Assembly: GCA_009692395.1 (NCBI GenBank)
Contig: SHZG01000144.1
Location: 1-6,264 of the forward strand
Origin: Methylococcales bacterium
Lineage (GTDB): Bacteria > Pseudomonadota > Gammaproteobacteria > Methylococcales > Methylomonadaceae
Length of the DNA stretch: 6,264 bases
Reading direction: 5' to 3'
Position numbers and translations under genes: made by a program. Under the pieces are notes generated by a model. The model had not been told where the DNA came from. It worked only from the letters and a program-made list of their open reading frames with translations, and made no database searches. Shown here piece after piece: positions 1-6,115 of this stretch (position 1 is its first letter; each line of letters begins with the position of its first letter).

Positions 1-1
1 G

Positions 2-121
2 GAATTCTTGCCGCCTTATTCACCTGACTTAAATCCTATTGCACACAAATGGGCGCAAGCTAAAGCACTTAGAAGAAAGAAAAACTGCTCCACTGATACA
101 CTGTTCTCTCAGCTCTTTTAA
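2..121 (+). pseudogene. IS630-family transposase, C-terminal fragment
   Basis: The frame opens at the window edge and reads 39 residues to TAA at 119-121. It contains PPYSPDLNPI followed by HKWAQAKALRRKKNCSTDTLFSQ split across two short motifs; this is the hallmark C-terminus of IS630/Tc1-mariner DDE transposases, where the family reads NPIE and the Glu is the third catalytic acid. Here that position is Ala (GCA at 41-43), so this copy should be unable to cut or join DNA. The 5' part of the gene is outside the window. The IS right end should lie shortly after the stop; IS630 elements insert at TA, and TA at 129-130 or within TATA at 143-146 are candidate junctions, but no terminal repeat can be confirmed with only one end visible. 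Family assignment is firm; the exact boundary is not. Confidence 0.85.
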
Positions 122-127
122 ATCATT

Positions 128-331
128 TTATTTTGCTTTGGCTATAGCACCCGCGTCTTGTTGTAAGATAAAATCAGCAAAAAAACAGCTGGTCAGTCCA
201 AAATCAGAGGGAAAGACATTTTTTGCTATCTCTAAAGTAATGCCGTCTAGTTCCGTCATATAAGGTTGTTTATCCAAATAATTGGCTAACTCGAATTCTC
301 TTTTTGCAATGCTCATAGGTTGTTTTTGCAT
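128..331 (-). pseudogene. Possible class I methyltransferase, N-terminal fragment
   Basis: This is a 67-codon frame on the minus strand, running into the IS630 remnant. The protein includes TELDGITLEI and VFPSDFGLTSCFFADFIL, which resemble the leader that precedes the glycine-rich SAM-binding motif in some class I SAM-dependent methyltransferases (inference from memory, weak). The SAM-binding motif itself is missing: the frame ends in DAGAIAKAK and a stop at 128-130, just where the IS630 end is expected. The stop is therefore probably created by the junction and the gene is a 5' fragment. The start could be ATG at 331 or the in-frame ATG five codons later (MSIAKREFELA); neither has a convincing Shine-Dalgarno. 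It lies 84 nt downstream of the cysteine-rich gene in the same orientation. It could instead be a chance frame, but the residue pattern looks like real protein. Confidence 0.4.
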
Positions 332-415
332 GGTTTCAGTGTGATTTTTTGAGGAATGGTTTGTGGGGTGAGTAAACGATAAAGCTATTTACCACCCTAC
401 ATGACTTGGTTTTAA

Positions 416-811
416 TTAAAGCGGTTGCTGTTGTAGCCACATACAAGCATTTTGATTGCGGTCAAGAGTACAAGCGGTATTCGCTTGCAATAGTGATCGG
501 TAATAATTACAAATGCTGGGCTCTCCGCCGAAACAGTTTCTACCCATCTGATAGAGTCTACAAGCGGATTGAAATCCGCGAATCTCACAGGAATTCTGGT
601 GATAAGGTACGCAGTTTTCAATGCGTCCAGGGGTCAAGCAAGCACTTTCTAGGTTCACGCTTGGGTCTGGTCTAACGCACTGAAGTGGCTAACCGTTTTC
701 ATCCCACCCGCAAAGTGCCGCTGGATTCTGTGCAACGGCAAGATTTAGTGGAAAAATTCCAGTTACCACTAATAGAGTGACTAATAAACCCAGTGATTTT
801 AAGATTTTCAT
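416..811 (-). pseudogene. Secreted cysteine-rich small protein, one in-frame TAG
   Basis: I do not recognise this gene. From ATG at 811 the frame runs 131 codons to TAA at 416-418, interrupted only by TAG at codon 41 (689-691). The start is preceded by CGGAG, with GGAG about 8 nt from the ATG. Residues 1-27 form a classic Sec signal peptide: MKILKS, a hydrophobic core LGLLVTLLVVTGIF, then LAVA as a likely signal peptidase I site. The predicted mature chain has ten Cys, at codons 34, 45, 58, 67, 75, 84, 93, 101, 114 and 123, mostly 8-9 residues apart, often in a Q-(N/S)-(S/A)-C context. This suits a disulfide-bonded periplasmic or exported protein. The coding look continues unchanged past the TAG (one Cys lies before it, nine after), so the stop is either a recent nonsense mutation (CAG or TGG to TAG is one step) or is read through. 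Antisense open frames here look like shadows. Function is unknown. Confidence 0.6.
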
Positions 812-837
812 CGTAACTACTCCGTATCAAGTGAATT

Positions 838-867
838 ATTACAAATTTGTAGTCGTTAATGTGGCAG
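838..867 (-). promoter_or_regulatory. Candidate promoter of the cysteine-rich gene
   Basis: Reading the minus strand, CTGCCA (867-862, four of six matches to TTGACA) is followed after 18 nt by TGTAAT (843-838, five of six matches to TATAAT), which ends 26 nt before the ATG at 811. A 12-bp perfect palindrome, TACAAATTTGTA at 840-851, overlaps the -10 side and could be an operator, though an AT-rich palindrome of this size may be chance. Spacing and position fit a sigma70-type promoter; support is by eye only. Confidence 0.3.
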
Positions 868-894
868 CTTGAAATCTAACTAGAGCTAACGCAC

Positions 895-1004
895 AATAAA
901 ATGATACCGTTCGTGGTGAGCTTGTCGAACCACATTCACACTTCGACAAGGCTCTCCTGAGGTATCGAAGGACTCAGTGCGAACGGTTTTGTAATCATTT
1001 TATT
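895..1004. repeat. Imperfect palindromic repeat with 11-bp terminal arms
   Basis: The outer arms AATAAAATGAT (895-905) and ATCATTTTATT (994-1004) are perfect inverted repeats. Inside them ACCGTTCG (906-913) pairs with CGAACGGT (980-987), and CTTGTCGAA (921-929) pairs with TTCGACAAG (942-950). The core wording (GTTCG, GTGAGC, TTGTCGAA, TTCGACAAGGCTC, ACTCAGTGCGAACGG) is of the kind seen in dispersed intergenic palindromes of many proteobacteria (established as a general pattern; copy number here unknown). The element sits directly at the 3' end of galE, and its right arm overlaps the galE stop codon, so in RNA it would fold into a long hairpin closing the ybeX-galE transcript. It may act as a terminator or RNA-stabilising end, or be a small non-autonomous mobile element. 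Confidence 0.7.
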
Positions 1005-1764
1005 AACGGCTAACTATAATATCTACCTTACTTTCATAACCCGCTGGATTATTATTCTGCCACCGCCACGCATCAATCAGCATATCATCAAGATTTTTTT
1101 CTGCTTGCCAGTTTAGTTCTGCAAGTGCTAAGGCGGGATTAGCGAAAAATTCAGCTAAATCGCCTGCTCTGCTGGGCGCAATTTTATAATTAATGGCGCG
1201 CCCTGTGACTTTTTCAAAGGTGTTGATAACGTCTAATACGCTGTAACCCATGCCCGCACCCAGATTGTAGGCTTTGCAGTTGCCCGTTGCAAATTGCTCA
1301 CCATCGAGCGCTGCGAGGGCTTTGATATGACCTTTAACGAGATCAACAACATGAATATAGTCTCTGATTCCTGTGCCGTCTCGTGTTGGATAATCATCAC
1401 CCCACACATAAAGTTAGGCTAGTTTTCCATTGGCAACTTGTAAGATGTATGGCAGTAAATTATTGGGTATGCCATTCGGATCTTCGCCTATCATGCCGCT
1501 TTCATGTGCGCCTATCGGGTTAAAATAACGCAATAAGACGATTTTCCATGCTGTAACAGATTGATTGATTTTATCGACTGCTGAGACATCTCTTAATATA
1601 TCCTATAACCCAGTGATTGCCTGTATTCGATGTAACGATTCGATCTTGCTATTAGAAAAGTTGTCGATAACGACGACATTGAAACCCGCTTGTAATAATT
1701 CAACACAGGCATGGCTGCCAATATAACCTGCACCGCCTGTGACTAATATCGTTTGCTTGTTCAC
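1003..1764 (-). pseudogene. galE: UDP-glucose 4-epimerase, degraded
   Basis: The intact enzyme interconverts UDP-glucose and UDP-galactose using bound NAD in the cytoplasm. The N-terminus from GTG at 1764 (SD AGGTG 7 nt before it) reads ILVTGGAGYIGSHACVELLQ, the Rossmann NAD-binding GxxGxxG. After about 53 residues the frame jumps directly to the region matching DILRD...WKIVLLRYFNPIGAH, so about 100 residues in the middle are gone, including the catalytic Ser and the YxxxK motif. The rest (GEDPNGIPNNLLPYI, GDDYPTRDGTGIRDYIHVVDL, YNLGAGMGYSVLDVI, ELNWQAEK) is normal through to TAA at 1003-1005. Two in-frame stops add to the damage: TAG at 1603-1605, right at the deletion junction, and TAA at 1414-1416 where the family has Glu. 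The frame is otherwise kept, 253 positions against about 338 for E. coli GalE. It starts 10 nt after the ybeX stop, so it is probably still transcribed. It cannot make an active epimerase. Confidence 0.93.
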
Positions 1765-1774
1765 AGCACAGCAC

Positions 1775-2611
1775 CTAGCACTGTTTTAATTTGATTACAT
1801 AAATGCGTCGATTGTCTGCTTTGATGACTTCAAAACGCAAATTATCAACGGTGAGACTTTCGCCTTTTTTGGGCATATGTTGCAGTTGATGAACCAGAAA
1901 ACCACCCACCGTATCGTATTCATCGGTGGCAAGCTGCGTGGCAAAATACTCATCAAATTCATCCATTGGCATGAGGGCTTTAATCATGAACTCATTCGGA
2001 TGTCGCTCAAATACATAGCCTTCATCTTCGTGGTCGTCGTGTTCATCTTCAATTTCACCGACGATTTGTTCTAGTATGTCTTCAATAGTCACTAGCCCTG
2101 CGGCTTGACCGTATTCATCCACCACAATTGCCATGTGATTGCCTTGAGTGCGCAATTCTTGCAATAGCACGTTTAGGCGTTTACTTTCGGGAACGACGCT
2201 TACACAGCGCATAATTTCATGCACTTTGAGGGTTTTATTTTGTAAAATCCGCGTTAGTAAGTCTTTAGCTAAGAGAATACCGACTACTTTACTGCGGTCG
2301 CCATCAATGACAGGGTAACGTGAATGTCCAAATTCAGTGACTAACGGTAGGATGGATTCTAAGTCAGCGTCTTTAGGAACTGCCTCCATTTGCACACGCG
2401 GAATCATAATATCCCGCACCCGCATTTGTGAGATTTGTAACACGCCTTCAATCATTATTAAGGCATCGGTTTCTAATAAGCGGTTTTCTCGTGCTTCTCT
2501 TAATATGTCCACCAGCTCATTGACATCTTGTGGCTCACCACTGAATAAATGGCTGATTTTATCTATCCAGCCTTTGCGTGGCAGGCTACTGGGAGGTTGT
2601 TCAGCACTCAT
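1775..2611 (-). CDS. ybeX: CBS-domain protein YbeX (CorC family)
   Basis: A 278-residue cytosolic protein of the CorC/HlyC group, historically linked to magnesium/cobalt efflux and more recently to ribosome metabolism through its neighbours. It has no membrane segments, unlike the longer membrane-anchored CNNM-like relatives. Domain order: an N-terminal leader with NELVDILREARENRLLE (31-47); the first CBS motif begins VRDIMIPRVQM (65-75) with HSRYPV (96-101) and GILLAKDLL (111-119); the second CBS has VVDEYGQAAGLVTIEDILEQ (163-182); an acidic stretch EIEDEHDDHEDE follows (186-197); and the CorC_HlyC domain has EYDTVGGFLVHQL (231-243). Length matches the family. The usual YGGTAG reads YGQAAG here, a mild variant. 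The ATG at 2611 overlaps the end of ybeY by 11 nt and is preceded by CAGGTAG, a fair Shine-Dalgarno. Confidence 0.95.
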   Translation of the reverse strand: MSAEQPPSSLPRKGWIDKISHLFSGEPQDVNELVDILREARENRLLETDALIMIEGVLQISQMRVRDIMIPRVQMEAVPKDADLESILPLVTEFGHSRYPVIDGDRSKVVGILLAKDLLTRILQNKTLKVHEIMRCVSVVPESKRLNVLLQELRTQGNHMAIVVDEYGQAAGLVTIEDILEQIVGEIEDEHDDHEDEGYVFERHPNEFMIKALMPMDEFDEYFATQLATDEYDTVGGFLVHQLQHMPKKGESLTVDNLRFEVIKADNRRIYVIKLKQC

Positions 2612-3068
2612 GATCGGCTACCTGTTGATAAGGATTAGGGATATTCAATTGTTGTAACAAGGCTATTTCTTTCGTTTCCATGTCGTCGGCTTGTTCATCA
2701 TCAAGATGATCATAGCCCAGTAAATGTAAGACACCATGAATAATAATATGCGCCCAGTGGTGGGCTAACACTTTGTTTTGTTGCAGGGCTTCTTGTTCAA
2801 GTACGGGGGCGCAGATGACTAAATCACCCAATAAATTCAAGTCGATACCTTCGGGTATTTCAACGGGAAAGCTCAGAATATTAGTTGCACCTTGTTTGTG
2901 ACGGTATTGCTCATTCAGTTCAGCACTTTCTTGTGCATCAACAATACGCACCACAATTTCGGTGTCATGATTAACGTCTGCAAGTGCCGTATCAACCCAC
3001 AGTTGGATGTGTGCTTCGCTAGGTTGTCCAGCAGATTCAAAGATAGTTTGTATTTCTACGCTGTTCAT
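2601..3068 (-). CDS. ybeY: Endoribonuclease YbeY, rRNA maturation factor
   Basis: A 155-residue zinc metalloprotein of the UPF0054 family, needed in many bacteria for 16S rRNA 3'-end maturation and 70S quality control, acting in the cytosol. The zinc site is plain: HGVLHLLGYDH at 111-121 gives the H-x3-H-x5-H signature (His111, His115, His121). The conserved Arg that accompanies it is in YRHKQGATNILSFP (Arg56). GDLVIC (81-86) is also a family motif. Length is the same as E. coli YbeY. The ATG at 3068 overlaps the ybeZ stop in ATGA, consistent with translational coupling; no separate Shine-Dalgarno is visible. The C-terminal end (ADHEC) shares 11 nt with the start of ybeX. The gene looks intact. 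Confidence 0.97.
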   Translation of the reverse strand: MNSVEIQTIFESAGQPSEAHIQLWVDTALADVNHDTEIVVRIVDAQESAELNEQYRHKQGATNILSFPVEIPEGIDLNLLGDLVICAPVLEQEALQQNKVLAHHWAHIIIHGVLHLLGYDHLDDEQADDMETKEIALLQQLNIPNPYQQVADHEC

Positions 3069-4045
3069 GGCTTAGGTGGATGATTTTTTTCATACAGTTC
3101 ATAAGCAGACACAATACGCTGCACTAAGGGATGCCTGACCACATCGCGCACGTCAAAAAAAGTAAAACTAATGCCTTCTACGTCTTTTAACACGTCAATC
3201 ACATGGCGCAACCCCGACATTTTACTCGAAGGTAAATCAATTTGCGTGACATCGCCTGTGATAACCGCGGTAGAACCAAAGCCAACGCGGGTTAGAAACA
3301 TTTTAATCTGTTCTAGCGTGGTGTTTTGGGCTTCATCCAAAATAATAAAGGAATCATTGAGCGTTCTACCGCGCATAAAGGCTAAAGGCGCGACTTCTAT
3401 TTGCCCTTTTTCCAGTAATTTTTCCACCCGCTCAAAACCAAGCATATCATGTAGCGCGTCATATAAAGGGCGCAAGTAGGGATCAACTTTTTGCGCCATG
3501 TCACCAGGTAAAAAACCCAGTTTTTCACCCGCTTCAACCGCAGGGCGTACCAAAATTATTTTTCTCACTTTTTCATGTAACAAGGCATCCACTGCGCAAG
3601 CCACTGCCAAATAGGTTTTACCAGTTCCCGCAGGCCCTACGCCAAAATTAATATCGTGGCTGATAATTTTGCGTAAATAATCTTGCTGATTAAGTCCGCG
3701 TCCTTTAATTAGCCCAAACTTGGTTTTTATAGCAATGACTTGTTGCACGGGCGATTCATCATCGGCTAATAGTGCATCAATAGAGGCATCTTGTAACGCC
3801 AAATGCAGTAGCTCACTGGTTAATTCCTCTGTTGCCGTGCTATCAAATATTGTTTGCATGACAATGGCAGCGGCTTGAACTAAGACTTCCTCGCCTGTAA
3901 TTTTAAATTGATGGCCACGATTGGAAATATCGACTTGAAGACGGGCTTCAATCTGGCGAAAATGACAATTGAGCTGCCCGCAAAAATTGGCTAATCGATC
4001 GTTATCAGCAGGCAATAAGTTAATTTCTTCAGAAATAATAGGCAT
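3065..4045 (-). CDS. ybeZ: PhoH-like ATPase YbeZ
   Basis: A 326-residue P-loop ATPase of the PhoH family, thought to be an RNA helicase-like partner of YbeY in rRNA processing. Residues 1-130 form the family N-terminal region, opening INLLPADNDRLANFCGQLN as in E. coli YbeZ, and include a KH-like RNA-binding stretch (about 20-65). The ATPase core has Walker A GPAGTGKT (137-144), the PAVEAGEKLGFLPGD motif (168-182), RGRTLNDSFIILDEAQNTT with Walker B (226-243), and ITGDVTQID (262-270). RDVVRHPLVQ (300-309) closes the domain. All ATPase motifs are intact. It starts 6 nt after the miaB stop without a clear Shine-Dalgarno, suggesting it depends on coupling to miaB translation, and overlaps ybeY by 4 nt. 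The PhoH name reflects family history; the operon context favours the ribosome-related YbeZ role over a phosphate-starvation role. Confidence 0.96.
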   Translation of the reverse strand: MPIISEEINLLPADNDRLANFCGQLNCHFRQIEARLQVDISNRGHQFKITGEEVLVQAAAIVMQTIFDSTATEELTSELLHLALQDASIDALLADDESPVQQVIAIKTKFGLIKGRGLNQQDYLRKIISHDINFGVGPAGTGKTYLAVACAVDALLHEKVRKIILVRPAVEAGEKLGFLPGDMAQKVDPYLRPLYDALHDMLGFERVEKLLEKGQIEVAPLAFMRGRTLNDSFIILDEAQNTTLEQIKMFLTRVGFGSTAVITGDVTQIDLPSSKMSGLRHVIDVLKDVEGISFTFFDVRDVVRHPLVQRIVSAYELYEKNHPPKP

Positions 4046-4051
4046 AGTGGT

Positions 4052-5407
4052 TTAGTTCGTGTGGATTATTTTATCGACTGAGGTTTCAACTAATCGACCG
4101 CGTAATGAATTAGGTAAGGCTTCAGTAATGTGTACATCGACAAACTGCCCTGCCAAACGTGGATGACCAATAAAATTAACCACGCGGTTATTTTCAGTTC
4201 TGCCCTGCATTTGGAGTGGGTTCTTTTTTGATTGACCTTCGACTAATACCGTCTGCACAGTGCCAATCATGCTTTTTGAAATCGCCATCGTCATTTCATT
4301 AATGCGCTGTTGAAACCGCTCTAACCGCTGTTTTTTAACTTCAGCAGGAACATTATCGGCTAATTCAGCGGCAGGTGTTCCCGGCCGTTGGCTGTAAATA
4401 AAGCTAAACGACAAATCAAAACCAATGTCTTCAATGAACTGCATGGTTTCTTCAAATTCGGCATCAGTTTCATCGGGGAAACCAATAATGAAATCTGATG
4501 ACAAGCATATATTAGGACGCACTACGCGTAATTTGCGAATAGTTTCTTTATAGTAGGCAGCGGTATGACCGCGCTTCATGGCTTTTAAAATTGCATCACT
4601 GCCACTTTGTACGGGCAAATGTAAATGGTCAACCAATTGGGGGATTTCAGCAAAGGCTTCAATCAAACTGTCAGTAAATTCAACAGGGTGTGAGGTGGTA
4701 AACCGAATGCGATCTATGCTCTCTATTGCCGCAACATAATGAAGCAATAAGGAAAACTCGGCAATGTCGCCATCATCCATCTTACCGCGATACGCATTGA
4801 CATTCTGCCCCAATAAATTGACTTCGCGCACACCTTGTTTGGCTAACGAGGTGATTTCAGCTAATACATCGGACAACGGACGGCTGATTTCTTCGCCGCG
4901 TGTATAAGGCACAACGCAAAATGTGCAGTATTTACTACAGCCTTCCATGACGGACACAAAGGCTTTCACACCATCCGCTTTGGGTTCTGGCAAGGCATCA
5001 AATTTTTCAATTTCAGGAAACGAAATATCGATCACGGGTTTGTGTTGCTTACGCGCTTGATCCAATAATTGGGGTAAGCGGTGCAGAGTTTGCGGGCCAA
5101 AGACAATATCAACATACGAAGCGCGTTTTTGAATCGCCGCGCCTTCTTGACTGGCAACACAACCGCCGACACCAATAATTACATCGGGGCGTTTGTCTTT
5201 AATTTTGCGCCATTTCCCTAAGGCAGAGAATACTTTTTCTTGCGCTTTTTCGCGGATAGAACAAGTGTTAAGTAACAACACGTCAGCGAGTTTGGGGTCA
5301 TCAGTCAACTCAAAACCATGTGAGGCTTGGAGTACATCACGCATTTTGTCAGAATCGTATTCATTCATCTGACAGCCATTGGTTTGAATATACAGTTTTT
5401 GTGTCAT
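4052..5407 (-). CDS. miaB: tRNA methylthiotransferase MiaB
   Basis: A 451-residue radical-SAM enzyme that adds the 2-methylthio group to i6A37 of tRNAs reading codons beginning with U, giving ms2i6A37. The N-terminal UPF0004 domain holds the three Cys of the auxiliary [4Fe-4S] cluster: Cys12 (QTNGCQMN), Cys49 (NTCSIREKAQEKV) and Cys83 (GGCVASQEG). The radical-SAM domain has the CxxxCxxC motif at Cys157, Cys161, Cys164 (EGCSKYCTFCVVPYTRG). The MiaB-specific GQNVNAY, HLPVQSGSD and SSDFIIGFPDET motifs follow, and the TRAM RNA-binding domain occupies about 380-445. The six Cys positions fit E. coli MiaB without gaps; E. coli is slightly longer at its C-terminus. It is the first gene of the tight cluster. 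The ATG at 5407 is the family start but lacks a clear Shine-Dalgarno. Confidence 0.98.
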   Translation of the reverse strand: MTQKLYIQTNGCQMNEYDSDKMRDVLQASHGFELTDDPKLADVLLLNTCSIREKAQEKVFSALGKWRKIKDKRPDVIIGVGGCVASQEGAAIQKRASYVDIVFGPQTLHRLPQLLDQARKQHKPVIDISFPEIEKFDALPEPKADGVKAFVSVMEGCSKYCTFCVVPYTRGEEISRPLSDVLAEITSLAKQGVREVNLLGQNVNAYRGKMDDGDIAEFSLLLHYVAAIESIDRIRFTTSHPVEFTDSLIEAFAEIPQLVDHLHLPVQSGSDAILKAMKRGHTAAYYKETIRKLRVVRPNICLSSDFIIGFPDETDAEFEETMQFIEDIGFDLSFSFIYSQRPGTPAAELADNVPAEVKKQRLERFQQRINEMTMAISKSMIGTVQTVLVEGQSKKNPLQMQGRTENNRVVNFIGHPRLAGQFVDVHITEALPNSLRGRLVETSVDKIIHTN

Positions 5408-5469
5408 ATTTTAATTGGGTAAACTAGCTTAATAATATTAAAGAGTGCATTGTGCAACAGGTATAGTGA

Positions 5470-5475
5470 ATTATA
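5470..5475 (-). promoter_or_regulatory. Candidate -10 box for the miaB operon
   Basis: On the minus strand this is a perfect TATAAT, lying 62 nt before the miaB ATG in the non-coding stretch 5408-5569. No good -35 is found at 16-18 nt upstream: the best alignment is TTACTT with 18-nt spacing, which matches TTGACA poorly, and TTGTTT is too close (14 nt). It is the most likely promoter for the miaB-ybeZ-ybeY-ybeX cluster in this gap, but in AT-rich DNA a lone TATAAT is weak support. Confidence 0.4.
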
Positions 5476-5569
5476 ACCTCAACACTATTAAACAAGTAAT
5501 TTAGTAGGTGGTAACTGATGTTAAGTAGCTAAACACAAGTTTTTAGCAAGTGGATAACTGGAGCCTTGT

Positions 5570-6115
5570 TTACTTCACCCACACCTCAACACGTCTATTT
5601 TTTTCCTTATTTTCCTCTCGGTCATTAGGGGCGATAGGCGCGTCATCACAAAGACCAACTACTTGGTCAAAGTTCAATCCTTCCAAGGCGAGTTCTTTTT
5701 TCACCATGTCCGCTCTGTTTTGCGACAATTTACAGTTTGCCGCATGAGAACCGCTGCTATCAGCAAAACCTCTTAGCATCACTTTCTTGTTTTGAGATTG
5801 TGGCTGCGACAATACGCCGACGATACACCCGATATCACGATTGGCGCGGCTATCTAAATCGTTACCACCCGTCCGAAACCGAAAGCGCGTGGCTATTTCG
5901 GTGGCATCTTTCGTCAAGCTCTGCCATTGGGCAGATTGATTGCGCACGTCATTCGCATCGGCGGTTATGGGAGTCACATCGAGATTGACCAAACCCGTTG
6001 AAGCAATCACGGGCTGAGCGTCTGAACCTACTGCAAAGTCGATAAATTTAGCCGCAGTAGACGTAGTCAATTTTTCAGGGATGTAGAGATAAAGCCGCCG
6101 CGACAATAAATAATC
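5570..6115 (-). pseudogene. PstS-like/OmpA fusion protein, 5'-truncated by IS1
   Basis: This is the 3' part of a gene joining a phosphate ABC-type substrate-binding domain to an OmpA/MotB peptidoglycan-binding domain. The visible frame starts at the IS junction with DYLLSRRLYLYIPEK, the end of a PstS-like binding domain (SRRLYLY, then FIDFAVGSDAQPVIASTG). After a linker the OmpA domain runs from about residue 72 to the end, numbering from the TTG at 6106: FRTGGNDLD, GFADSSGS (114-120, Asp116), LSQNRADMVKKEL (127-139, Arg131), NDREENKEKNRRVEVWVK (161-178). Asp116 and Arg131 fit the pair that binds diaminopimelate in OmpA/Pal domains. The intact protein would be periplasmic and tied to the cell wall. 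The frame runs in without its own start: the TTG at 6106 is an internal Leu. Its signal peptide and most of the binding domain are not in the window. It lies 162 nt upstream of miaB, same strand. Confidence 0.85.

Noticed and set aside
412..621. Alternative minus-strand frame of 69 codons
   Set aside because: Overlaps the cysteine-rich frame, has no RBS or domain, and breaks the Cys pattern.
406..675. 89-codon plus-strand open frame antisense to the cysteine-rich gene
   Set aside because: No Shine-Dalgarno, no recognisable motif, and the minus frame here has a signal peptide, RBS and patterned Cys. It is a shadow.
1003..1407. Stand-alone 134-residue epimerase-like gene starting at GTG 1407
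   Set aside because: The same frame carries galE homology upstream on the far side of the TAA, so this is the tail of one pseudogene.
1877..3479. Several plus-strand open frames of 63-106 codons within 1877-3479
   Set aside because: All lie antisense to the intact ybeX, ybeY and ybeZ genes and show no motif.
5528..5547. GCTAAA/TTTAGC stem as a terminator after the PstS-OmpA gene
   Set aside because: Only six AT-rich pairs with an 8-nt loop, and no U-run after it on the minus strand. Too weak to call.
5570..6106. Complete 178-residue OmpA-family protein starting at TTG 6106
   Set aside because: The family motif continues upstream in frame (DYL before LSRRLYLY) until the IS1 junction, so the TTG is an internal Leu and the gene is truncated.
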